Source: Nageia nagi | Lineage: Eukaryota; Pinophyta | Direction of reading: 5' to 3' | DNA length: 64,000 nt | NCBI GenBank assembly: GCA_050084985.1 | Contig: JBITNC010000001.1 | Span: 167,524,001 to 167,588,000 of the forward strand | Shown here: piece after piece, positions 12,341 through 22,250 of the stretch | How the letters are laid out: the number at the start of each line of letters is the position of its first letter | How positions within the stretch are numbered: position 1 is the first letter of the stretch | Made by a program: the position numbers and the translations under genes | The notes under the pieces: model-generated | The model's database searches: none | What the model was told of the DNA's origin: nothing | What the model saw: the letters and a program-made list of their open reading frames with translations, nothing else

Positions 12341-14255
12341 GATTGAATATCCATATAAGAGCATTCTAAATTACATGTTTATATCATCATCTTTAGAAAT
12401 GATGTGTAATATTGAATATCCTTACTAGAGCATGGTGAACTTGAGCTAACATCATCATTTTCATGGTAAATTACATGTTGATGTCATAATCTTTATGATG
12501 CAACTTCTAGTATTATAGGGTATGAAAACTCATGTTGATATCATCATCTTTGTAGTGCAACATGAAATATTGAATGCACTTATCGAAGAGTGAAAAACTA
12601 AATGCTAATATCATTATCTTCATGAAAAAATCCATGTTGATATCATCATATTCATAAAACAACATCCAGTATTGAAGATTCTTCCTAGGGCATAGCAAAT
12701 TGTACATTAATGTCATCATCTTTGTGACATGGTATGCAGTATTGAAGATCCTTTCTTGATTTTAACAAAATGTATGTCGGTGTCATCATCTTTGTGGCAT
12801 GGTGTATAATATTTAATACCATTGTTAGAACACAATAAACTCATAGGAACATCATCTTCATGGTAAACTACATATTGATATCATCATCTTCATGATTTAG
12901 TATCTAGTATTGAAGATCCTTTCTCAAGCATAAAAAACTCATATTGATTTCATCATCTTCATATCATGGCATGAAACATTGAAGAAACTTACTAGAGCAT
13001 GAAAAATTGCATGATGATATCATCATATTCATAGCAAACTCCATGCTAACATCATCATCTTCATGGTGTGGCATCGACTATTGAAGATCCTTCCTAGAGT
13101 ATAGAAAATTACATATTGACATCATCATCTTTATGATGTGAAATGTAATTTAAATACCCTTGCTAGAGCACAACAATATGCTTATTGATATCATCATATT
13201 CATAATGTGATGTATAGTATTGAAAATCCTTTTTGGATCACATTAAACTACATGTTGATGGGATCATCTTCACAATGTGGTATGTAGTATTGAATACCCT
13301 TCTTAGAGCATGATAAACTGCATGTTGACATCATTATCTTCATGGCATAGCATACAATATTGAAGACCCTTTCCATAGTATCAAAAAATCATGCTAACAT
13401 CATCATCTTCATGGCATGGTATGTAATATTGAATACCCTTATTGGAATGTAGTAAACTACATACTGACATAATTATCTTTACAATAGGGTAGACAATATT
13501 GAGTATCCTTGTGAGAGCATAGTAAACTCTATGCTAATATCATCATCTTTGCAATATGGTGTGCAATATTGAATACTCTTACTATAGAATAATAAAACCA
13601 TGCTAACTTCATCATATTCATGGTAAACTACATACTAATATCATTATCTTTGTAACATAACTTCCAATATTGAAGATCCTTGTGAGAGTATGAAAAACTA
13701 CATGCTAATGTCATCATATTCATGATAAAATCCATGCTAACATCATCATATTTATAGTACAACATTCAATATTGAATATATTTCCCAAGGCATGGTAAAT
13801 TGCATGTTGACGTCATCGTATTTTTAGCACAATGTGTAGTATTAAAAATCCTTATCAGAGTGTAGCAAACTACATGCTAACATCATCATCTTCATAGTCT
13901 GGAATACAATTTTGAATACCTTTTTTGGAGCATAGAACTAAATGTTGATATTATCATCTTTATGACATGGCATCTAGTATTGATGATCCTTGTAGGAGTG
14001 TGGTAAACTCATGTTGATGTCATCACCCTTATGATGTAGCATACATTATTGAAGAACCTTTCTGGAGTGTAGTAAATTGCATATTGACATCATAGTAAAC
14101 TCCATGCTATAGTGCAATAAAATCATGTTGATAACATCATATTCATGGAGCAATATACAATATTAAAGATCCTTGTTGAGGTAAGCAAGCTCCATGCTAG
14201 CATCATCTTCCAATATTGAAGACCCTTACCAAAGCATGATAAAATGTATGTTCAT
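12341..14255 (+). repeat. 70-bp satellite array
   Basis: About 25 monomers. Spacing of the TATTGAA landmark at 13215, 13285, 13355, 13424 and 13494 gives a 69-70-bp period. The longer variant shows at 13564 to 13665 (101 bp). The array starts at the spacer exit junction and ends in AAAATGTATGTTCATAAACA. Confidence 0.9.
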
Positions 14256-14757
14256 AAACAACTTAATTGAAACTTCTCAATCTAATTTTGATTTCAAATA
14301 TGAGATTTAAATTACTAATATTTATTCCATGTTGATAATTTTCAAAATCTATTTGACTAGCTAGGGAACCCTTAAACTATAACTCTCCATCTCTTGATTT
14401 TATTGCTTTAGCATAGTACTTTCACGAATAATGTAAAAATGATTATTTTGTTGGAGGATTTTAAGTAGCTTGCTAAGGAACTTAGAGAGGATATTATATT
14501 TATTTTTACAAATACAAGAGGCCATCTAAGCGCAAGCCTTGGTGTTATGGATCTTACAGTTGTACTTCATTGAATTCATATAAAATTTCAAAAGGTTGTT
14601 TATAAAAACAATCATTTTTTTCCAAAAGTTTAGTAAATTTATACAATAACTTTACAACAAAAAATAAATGAAGTTATATAGGCAATATATAAAAAAATAT
14701 TTAAGTGATAATAAATTAAATTCAACTTATCTATATAGGGAAAACTATTTATAAAGT
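14256..14757 (+). repeat. Macrosatellite spacer, copy B, first part
   Basis: Same order as copy A: CTTAATTGAAACTTCTCAAT, CATCTCTTGATTTTATT, the DXS piece, then AAACTATTTATAAAGT. At that point it is interrupted by the 984-bp element. Confidence 0.8.
14457..14580 (+). pseudogene. DXS: DXS exon fragment, copy B
   Basis: The frame starts GAT TTT AAG TAG CTT GCT (Asp-Phe-Lys-stop-Leu-Ala) right after TTGGAG. That gives an AG|exon boundary matching the start of a plant DXS exon (DLKQLA), with CAG changed to TAG. It continues KELREDIIF and [19 protein letters not shown], the best-preserved copy of the DXS motif [20 protein letters not shown] second stop (TGA) follows at the expected YVF. Upstream sequence is probably the captured intron. 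This is a non-functional fragment. Confidence 0.75.
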
Positions 14758-15741
14758 TGGGTAAGTGCAAGAAGATGAATACCACTTTGGAGGAAGTCTT
14801 ATAAACTGCTAGGTTTTTATATGTATCTAATAAATTTTTTATTTTTTTATAATTATGAAAAAAATGTGTGCATAATTTGCATATAGTTTTTCACAATTTA
14901 AATAAAAAATAAATTAAAAATGATAAGTTTTATTCAAATTATGCTAGCCAAACATGAGTACTTTTTGAAATGATAATCATGGATGATAAAAAATTAATAA
15001 AAAATAAAATATTCATGAAAAAATACAAAAAAATATCCTTCACAATATTTAGTGTCTTATTTATCTTTAACCAAAATAATTTAAAAAAATATTTTAATTT
15101 AGGTCCAATTATGCTTGATGGACACGATGGGTATGGTCCTAAAATTGTATTTTTTAAATAGTGGGTTTTGTATTTGTTTAATAACTTTTTATTTTTTGGA
15201 ATATGAAAAAAATGATATGTGTGCGCAATCTACATATGATTCTTCATAAGATAAAAGATATTAAAAATGATAAGTTTAGGTCAAATTATGCTTTCCGAAC
15301 ACCAACAATTTTTTAAATGATAATCATGATTAATAAAAAATTAATAAAAAAAATAAAATATTCATGAAAAATTTGCAAAATAATATCCTCCATAATATTT
15401 AGTGTATTAAGTATCTAAGTTACCCAAAAGGATTTTAAAATATATTTTAATTTAGGTCCAATTATGATTGTCGGACATAATGGAGGTATGGTCTTGTATA
15501 TTTTTTAAATAGTGGCTTTAAGCATGCCTACCAAATATTAATTTCTATCATCTAGGTATTATAATAAATTACATATTTGAAAACTTGAGTTTGAGAACTA
15601 CATATTTACCTCAATGATATTTTTCAATAATTGAACTCTAAGTGCTTCAAATTTTGATATCAAGTATGAGCAAACCTAACAAACAAAGAAAACACTTCCA
15701 CTTTTTGACCAAAAGTGGGACTCATCTTCTTGCACTTACCT
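14758..15741. mobile_element. 984-bp non-autonomous TIR element
   Basis: Present in spacer copy B and absent from copies A and C, so an insertion is directly visible. The left end reads TGGGTAAGTGCAAGAAGATG, and the reverse complement of the right end reads AGGTAAGTGCAAGAAGATGA. The match extends to about 30 bp through CCACTTT. AGT flanks both sides (14755-14757 and 15742-15744), suggesting a 3-bp target duplication. Internally there is a ~351-bp direct duplication. No transposase is encoded: the 63-codon open frame at 14970-15161 is Lys/Ile/Phe-rich and lies within the duplicated unit. A 3-bp duplication fits PIF/Harbinger or CACTA-like derivatives, but the termini match neither clearly. Confidence 0.75.
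14808..15533. repeat. 351-bp internal tandem duplication in the TIR element
   Basis: Both copies contain GATAAGTTT, AAATGATAATCATG, TAATTTAGGTCCAATTATG and TTTTTAAATAGTGG. The last landmark ends near 15164 and near 15515, giving a 351-bp period. Confidence 0.75.
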
Positions 15742-15744
15742 AGT

Positions 15745-16440
15745 ATTTTGGTTTATCTACATGCTTGACTTTACAACCCTTCACCAAGATTCATCCAAAT
15801 GTGTCTTCATGAGAGATTAGAAGGTATGGACAACCATCAAAGAGTAATTCAATTTTTCCAACAATCTTGGGGCTTTAAGTATAAGATGTTTTTTATTGCT
15901 AACTTTATATTGTAACATCAAGCTTTATTGGTAATCTATTTGTAAATTATTTTGCTTGATCTAGATGAAAACCTTTAAAAATGGTTACATCTAGGTAGTT
16001 TTTGGATTCCTCTATCATTCATAATTTTTTGTATGGTTTTAAAATTTAATCCATGGATATTCCTGGAATTCTAATTAACTTTGGAGAAATATTTTTCCCA
16101 TAGAGTATAGGGTTATCTTTATTGGTCAAGAAAGAATTGGGTTGGATTATTAAATGTGGAGATGGAGATCCATGATTTATAGGAGTTACTTTTCTATATT
16201 TCATTTCTCATAACCTATTGTAACACATCAAAAAGAGCATCATTTTATGTCTTAACTAGTTTAACCTATGATCATCAAATATAATATGAGATGTGCCTAT
16301 AATTTATCCTCAACATTGACCACTTTGGATTTTTGATGGGCTCAACTACAACCCTATGCTTTCTTTCAATTATATAAATTATTGGTTAATAATATATTTT
16401 TTAAATCCAAACTATGAATAGAATTATATTTGTTTCATGA
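15745..16440 (+). repeat. Macrosatellite spacer, copy B, second part
   Basis: Collinear with 11598-12340 of copy A: TTTGGTTTATCTACATG, TTTACAACCCTTCACCAA, ATGAGAGATTAGAAGG and GGCTCAACTACAACCCTATG. It exits into satellite at about 16440. Confidence 0.8.
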
Positions 16441-18714
16441 ATGATTAAAGATCCTTATAAGAGCATAGCAAATTGCATGTTAACATCATCATCTTTGCAA
16501 TATGATGTGTAGTATTGAAGACCCTTAATGAAGCATGGTAAACTCATATTGACATAATAATCTTCATGGTAAATTTCATGTTGATATCATCATCTTTGTG
16601 ATGTGACTTCTAGTATTATGGAGAATAGAAAAATCATGATGGTATTATCATCTTCATGGTGTAGCATTCTGTATCGAATACCCTTGTTAGAGTGTGGTGA
16701 GTTAAATGCTAACATAATTATCTTCATGATAAACTCCATGTTGATATTATCATATTCATAGCATGATATCTACTATTGAATATCCTTCTCAGAGCATGAA
16801 AAATTACATGTTGCTATTATCATATTTGCAATATGGTGTGGACTAATAAAGACCCTTTTCTAATTGTAGCAAATTATATATTGATGTCCTTATCTTCATT
16901 GTATGGTGTATAGTATTAAAGACTATTATTGTAGCATGATAAAGTCATTCTAACATCATCACCTTCATGGTAAATTGCATGTTGACATCATCATCATCTT
17001 CATGGTAAATTGCATGTAGATATCATCATCTTCACTATGTGGTATCTAGTATTAAAGATCCTTGTTGAAGCATAAAAAACTCATTTTAATATCATCATCT
17101 TCATAGCATGGTATGAAGTATTGAATAACCTTACCAAAGTATGGTAAACTACATTCTAACATCATCATCTTCATATAAAAATCTATGTTGACATCATCAT
17201 CTTCACGATGTGGCATTTAGTATTGAAGACCCTTACCTAAGCATAGAAAAATATATGGTGATATTATTGTCTTTATGTTGTGGCATATAGTATTAAATAC
17301 CCTTGCTAGAGTATGGCAATTTTCTTGTTGACATCATCATAGTCATGCTATGATGTATAATATTGAAGATCCTTGCTAGATCATGGTAAATTGCATGCTA
17401 ATATCATCATCTTCATGACATGGAATGCAGTATTGAAGATCCTTATCAGAGAATGATAATATACATACTTACATCATCATATTCATGGCACAATATACAA
17501 TATTTAATACCCTTACCAAAGTGTGCCAAACTCATGATAACATCATCATCTTAATGGGATGGTGTGCAATATTAAAGAACCTTATTGGAATGTAGTAAAC
17601 TACATGTTGAAATCATTATCTTCACTATAGGGTATGCAATATTGAAGATCCTTACTACAACATAGCAAACTCATGTTTACATCATCATATTTATAGTAAA
17701 CTACATATTAACATAATAATATTCTTAGCATAACTTCTCCTATTAAATATCCTTATGGTAGAATGATAAAATACATGTTTATGTCACCATATTCATGATA
17801 AAATCATTACTAACATCATCATATTTGTGGTATGATATTCAGTATTAAAGATCTTTCCTAGAGCATGGCAAACTACATGTTGATGGAATCATCTTTGTAG
17901 CATAATATGTAGTATTAAAGATCCTTATCAAAGTACAACAAATTGCATGCTAATATCATCATATTTACAATGTGGTATACAATTTTAAAAACTATTTCTA
18001 TATCATAGCAAACTCGTATTGATATTATCATCTTCACATCAAACTATATGTTGATATCATCATCTTTGTGATATGGCATCTAGTATTAAAGACCCTTGCA
18101 AGAGTACAAAAAAATCATGTTGATATCATTATCTTTATGATGTAGCATAAATTATTGAAGACCCTTTTTGAAGTGTTGTAAATTGCATGCTAACATCATC
18201 ATCTTTAAAGTAAACTCTATAATGACATCATCATCTTTATGGTATGACATCTAGTATTGAAGACCCTTCCTAGAGTGTGAAAAAATACATGTTGATATCA
18301 TCATATTCATAGTGTGATATTTATTATTTAATATCATTCTTGAAGCATGAAAAACTACATATTAAAGTCATTATCTTCATGGCATGATGTGTAGTATTGA
18401 ATAACCTTATTAGAGCATGATAAATTACATGTTGACATCATCATCTTCATTCCACAATATATAATATTGAAGGTACTTATGAGAGCATGAAAATTACATG
18501 TTGATATAATCATCTTCATGAAATAAAGTAAAATATTAAATATTCTTGCTAGAGTATGGTAAACTCAAGATGACATCATCATCTTCATGGAGCAACATAT
18601 AGTATTGAAGACCCTTGAAAAAGTAGGTAAGCTCCATGTTGATATCATATTTTTTGTAGTGCAATGTTTAGTATTGATAATACTTATTGAAACAAGATAA
18701 AATGTATGTTGATG
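16441..18714 (+). repeat. 70-bp satellite array
   Basis: About 30 monomers with the same blocks and the same 34-bp extra-block variants. It ends in AAAATGTATGTTGATGGAAAAC at the spacer junction. Confidence 0.9.
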
Positions 18715-19353
18715 GAAAACTTAATAGGATTTTCTCAATCTAATGTTGAGTTCAAATATGAGATTCAAATTACTAATGTAACTTATTGATGTTATTTCAA
18801 TCTCAATTGAGTTCAAATATGAGATTTGAATTACTAATATTGAATCCATGTTAATAATTTTCAAAATTAATTTGACTAACCTTACACTATACCTTTCCAT
18901 CTCCTAATTTTATTACTTTAGCATAGTTATTTCACATATTATGTAAAAATAATTATTATGTTGCACGATTTGAAGCAGCTTGCTAAGGAACTTAGAGAGG
19001 AAATTATATTCACTATTACAATAATAGGAAATCATCTAAGTGCAAACCTTGGTGTTATGGATATTAAATTTGCATTTCATTACATTCATAAAAAATTTCA
19101 AAATTTTATTTACAAAAATAACCTTTTTTATAAAAATAATCATTTTGTTATAAAAGTTTAGTAATGTTATACAACAACTTTACATCAAAAAATGAATGAA
19201 GTTATATGAGCAATATATAAGAAAATATTGAAGTGATAATACATTAAATTTGACTTATTTATGGAGGTAAAAATATTTATAAAGTATTTCTTTTTATATA
19301 CATGGCCAAATTTACAACTCTTCACCATCATTCATCCATAATGTGTCATCATG
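18715..19353 (+). repeat. Macrosatellite spacer, copy C, truncated
   Basis: Collinear with copies A and B from CTTAATAGGATTTTCTCAAT to GTGTCATCATG at 19353. Homology then stops abruptly at CACTACTATA. The remaining spacer tail is not found in the window. Confidence 0.8.
18967..19095 (+). pseudogene. DXS: DXS exon fragment, copy C
   Basis: The frame from GAT at 18967 reads DLKQLAKELREEIIFTITII, then GNHLSANLGVMDIKFAFHYI. The first part matches the DXS exon start DLKQLADELR--VIF. The GGHL-SLGV-ELTVALHYV motif is recognisable but degraded. An open frame continues to 19161, but the residues after about 19095 (Phe/Asn/Lys-rich) no longer resemble DXS. As in the other copies, the exon is preceded by A+T-rich sequence resembling an intron end. 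Non-functional. Confidence 0.7.
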
Positions 19354-20049
19354 CACTACTATATTTTAGTCATTTTACATCATTTAAGGTGTCAAAAAAA
19401 TCCTCTTTGATGCTTTACACATTAGGGATTGCAAGTCTATGTCAAAACTATATTTTGTTTTAATGTTGATTCTTGGATTGATGCATTGATTGATGCATGT
19501 GTCGATGCATTTTACTATGTATTTTTTATTTTTTGATTGCTTCCTAAAATGACTCTTTATTTGATGTATTTCAAGTTTTTTTTGATGTTTTGAATGATGT
19601 ATTTTCTACTATGAATTTTACTGTATGGTCCACCATGCTAATGTTACATAGAATTTATGAATAATATATCATGTCCATCCTAAGCTCTCTACTTCCTAGT
19701 TCCCATGGTGACCCAAGAAAATAATGATGTCTCAAGTGAAAGGCTAAGAAAAGAACCCTAACATGGTATGCCAATATCAAATTAACCACAAGCATGTATA
19801 TACATGTAATATATATAATATTTAATTGATTAAAAGTAATCTACAAATTATAAAACATTCAAAAAAATATTATAATTCAAATTCATATGCAAGTCAACCT
19901 CAAACCACTAAAAAGATCCATATATATAATGTTTAATTACCCAAATGTATATGTAATATTTTAATCACCATTGTTATCATTTTCATAAAGAATACATACA
20001 GTATGTTTCCCTCTTGGATCACAATTAATTACAAACAACATCTTTTCAT
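19354..20049. mobile_element. CACTA-type terminus and subterminal region
   Basis: The sequence begins CACTACTATATTTTAGTCAT exactly where macrosatellite homology ends. CACTA termini are the hallmark of En/Spm (CACTA) transposons. The first 200 bp carry repeated TGATGCAT motifs (19476-19510), typical of subterminal transposase-binding repeats. The preceding ATG could be one half of a 3-bp target duplication. The opposite terminus (TAGTG) with matching flank was not found, so the element is incomplete or rearranged. Confidence 0.55.
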
Positions 20050-20433
20050 CTAGTACATCTTAACAAAAAAATATTTGACTACAATGTTGTGGTAAAACAT
20101 AGGGCTCTTTTTCTTGAGGTAAATATTTGTAGAGTCAATTGCATAATAACCATTAGGTATGTCATGAAATATTTTTATTTTGTTTACAAATACTTTGAAC
20201 CATTTACATTTGAATACTACACATTTGAATGATCTAAAATTTAATTGTATGATTTCTTGAATTTTCCCACCATATTGTATTTTTCTTTCTATCAAGTTTG
20301 TATCTTTTGTACTTACATGACTTTCTTGATCAAAATAAACCATCATTCCATAATCAAAGTTCATTCTATTACTATATTTCTTTTCAATTTTGAATTGTTG
20401 ACCATATGCCCACATTGCAGAAAAAGATAACAC
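20050..20433 (-). pseudogene. CACTA TNP2-associated DUF4216-like exon
   Basis: A 127-codon open stretch on the minus strand contains GKIQEIIQLNF and CVVFKCKWFKVFVN. These fit the DUF4216 pattern of CACTA transposase proteins (Y-G-I--I-EL-Y----VVLFKC-W). SPMFYHNIV and, beyond the stop, a degraded VIQEGN segment fit the later part of that domain. The stretch begins next to TTTTTCTGC, a plausible splice acceptor. The catalytic TNP2 transposase domain is not present nearby. Orientation (C-terminal end towards 19354) suits an element whose 3' end is the CACTA terminus. Function of the domain is unknown. No active product is expected. Confidence 0.6.
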
Positions 20434-21030
20434 CTACACACATTTTTTATGTAAATATTTTATTGGTGCAAGTATTATTTCTATATTAACAATATCTATA
20501 TTATAAAAATAATTTAAACTTAGGTCTATATCTACATTAACATCACATTATCCATATTAGCATGGCATCAATATAGCATTAATAATAACATAAAATTAAA
20601 AATAGTATGAATATAATATTAAAATTAACCCAGCTTGATAATGTTAACATTAAAATTAACATATACCATTAACATTACCATAACATTAACATGGACATGA
20701 TATTAACATATTTTAAACCCATAACATCCAATCCTAATCCAAAAACCTTGACTTAACTCCTAACCCTAACATTATCATTGTATGTATTAATATAAGTACA
20801 TTAACATTAATAAAGCATTAATGATATCATAATATTAAAATTACATTTTATTAATTTAATAGTATCTATAATTTAATTTTTTATGAATCAATCTAAATTA
20901 TTTACCTATTTTTTAAAATATTTAATATTTTTAAAAGTAAATATTTATGAATTTAATATAATATTTTTTAAATATTTTTCATCTGTAATATTTTATTTTT
21001 AGTTGATGTTGTTTTTTATTTTTTTAATAA
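20434..21030. other. A+T-rich DNA with recurrent ATTAACAT words
   Basis: Between 20530 and 20830 the words ATTAACAT and ATTAAC recur many times, with a small CCTAACCCTAAC patch near 20760. No coding signal. Confidence 0.5.
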
Positions 21031-21072
21031 TGATGCATTGCTTGATGCAAAACTGCATCAAGCAATGCATCA
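21031..21072. repeat. Perfect 19-bp inverted repeat (hairpin)
   Basis: TGATGCATTGCTTGATGCA at 21031-21049 is followed by the 4-base loop AAAC and then its exact reverse complement at 21054-21072. It contains the TGATGCA word also clustered at 19476-19510. Confidence 0.9.
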
Positions 21073-21149
21073 AGTTGACCAAATAATAGAAAAAACCAAA
21101 AGGGGCAAACCCAACATGCCCCACTAATCATTCATTCAGTTGTATATCA

Positions 21150-21278
21150 TGAGAAAGATAGGGTAGAGAGTGTTTGTCATGGGAGAGGGGGACATAAGGG
21201 TCAGATTTGGAAAAAATCTAATTGTTTTCTATCAATTCCAAGTTAGATTTATTAGATTCATAGCTAGGTGCAAAGGTA
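21150..21278 (+). other. Possible 5' non-coding exon ending in a splice donor
   Basis: This is a less A+T-rich block with GGGAGAGGGGGACATAAGGG, ending in GCAAAG|GTAAGTATA at 21278/21279, a strong plant 5' splice-site match. It could be the first exon of the plus-strand TnpA-like gene at 23817. The intron would then contain the telomere-like region. Confidence 0.3.
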
Positions 21279-21659
21279 AGTATACTAAATCCATTTTTTT
21301 ACTTTCTAATGCATTTTTACAATAAATATTTAACATTTTTTAATGGAAATAGAATATTTTTACATGTATTTGATATTTATTATATCAAATTATAAAAAAA
21401 TAGAAAAAACCTCCAAATTTGAACAAAAATAAAACCCCTAAATCTTAGGAACATGAAAACCCTAGACTCTAGATTAAAAAACTAGGGTTTACAAAATTAA
21501 ACCTAGGGTTGGAAAAAAACTAAGGTTTACAAAATTAAACTTAGGTTTGAAAAAAAATCCAAAATTTGCAAATTAGGGTTTTAATTTTGCTATAAAAATT
21601 TAAAAAATTTGAAAAATTCATAAAAAAATATAAAAACATACCAAGAAATCCAATAGCTC
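21279..21659. other. A+T-rich DNA with CTAGGGTTT words
   Basis: Scattered AACCCTAG and CTAGGGTTTACAAAATTAAA repeats appear from 21420 onward and grade into the telomere-like array. No gene. Confidence 0.5.
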
Positions 21660-22250
21660 CTCCTTTTTTTTTGTCTTTGTTATATGAAAATGACTATATG
21701 ATCTCCATTTGTGTAAAAGGTTAGGTTTAATATTAGTAAAAATTTAAGGTTAATTTTTGTAAAAAAATTAGGGTAAACTTTTGTAAAAATTTAGGGTTAA
21801 GTTTTGTAAAAAAGTAGGGTTAATTTTAACTTAAAATGTAAGGTTAATTTTAACTTAAAATGTAGGGTTAATTTTTAATTAAAATTTAAGGTTAATTTTG
21901 ACTTAAAAATTAATGTTAATTTCTATTAAAAAATTAGGTTATTTTTTTTTAAATTTAGGGTTAATTTTAGTCAAAACAATTACGGTTAATTTTAGTAAAA
22001 AAATTAGGGTTAATTTTAACTTAAAATTTACAATTGATTTTTATAAAAAATTTAGGGTTGATTTTTGTAAACATTTAGGGTTATTTTTTAAAAAAAATTA
22101 GGGTTAATATTTATAAAAAAATAGCATTAATTTTTGTAAATAATTAGGGTTAATTTTGTTAAAAAATAAAGATTAATTTTTGTAAAAAAAATTAGGAATA
22201 AATTTTGTAAAGAAATTAGGGTTAATTTTTGTAAAAATTTAGGGTTAATT
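21660..22250 (+). repeat. Short tandem repeat GTAAAAATTTAGGGTTAATT
   Basis: About 20 degenerate units of roughly 25-30 bp combine a TTTAGGGTTAATTTT core with a TTGTAAAAA or AACTTAAAA linker. The core is a TTTAGGG-type telomere word plus an A+T linker. The 62-codon open frame at 21913-22101 is a by-product. Confidence 0.85.

Noticed and set aside
5840-18714. Satellite derived from PPR repeats
   Set aside because: The reverse complement has GCAAGGGTCTTCAATACTGC, reminiscent of PPR ARxVFN coding sequence, and ~35 codons per 105 bp. No single frame gives the PPR pattern and the period is mostly 70 bp.
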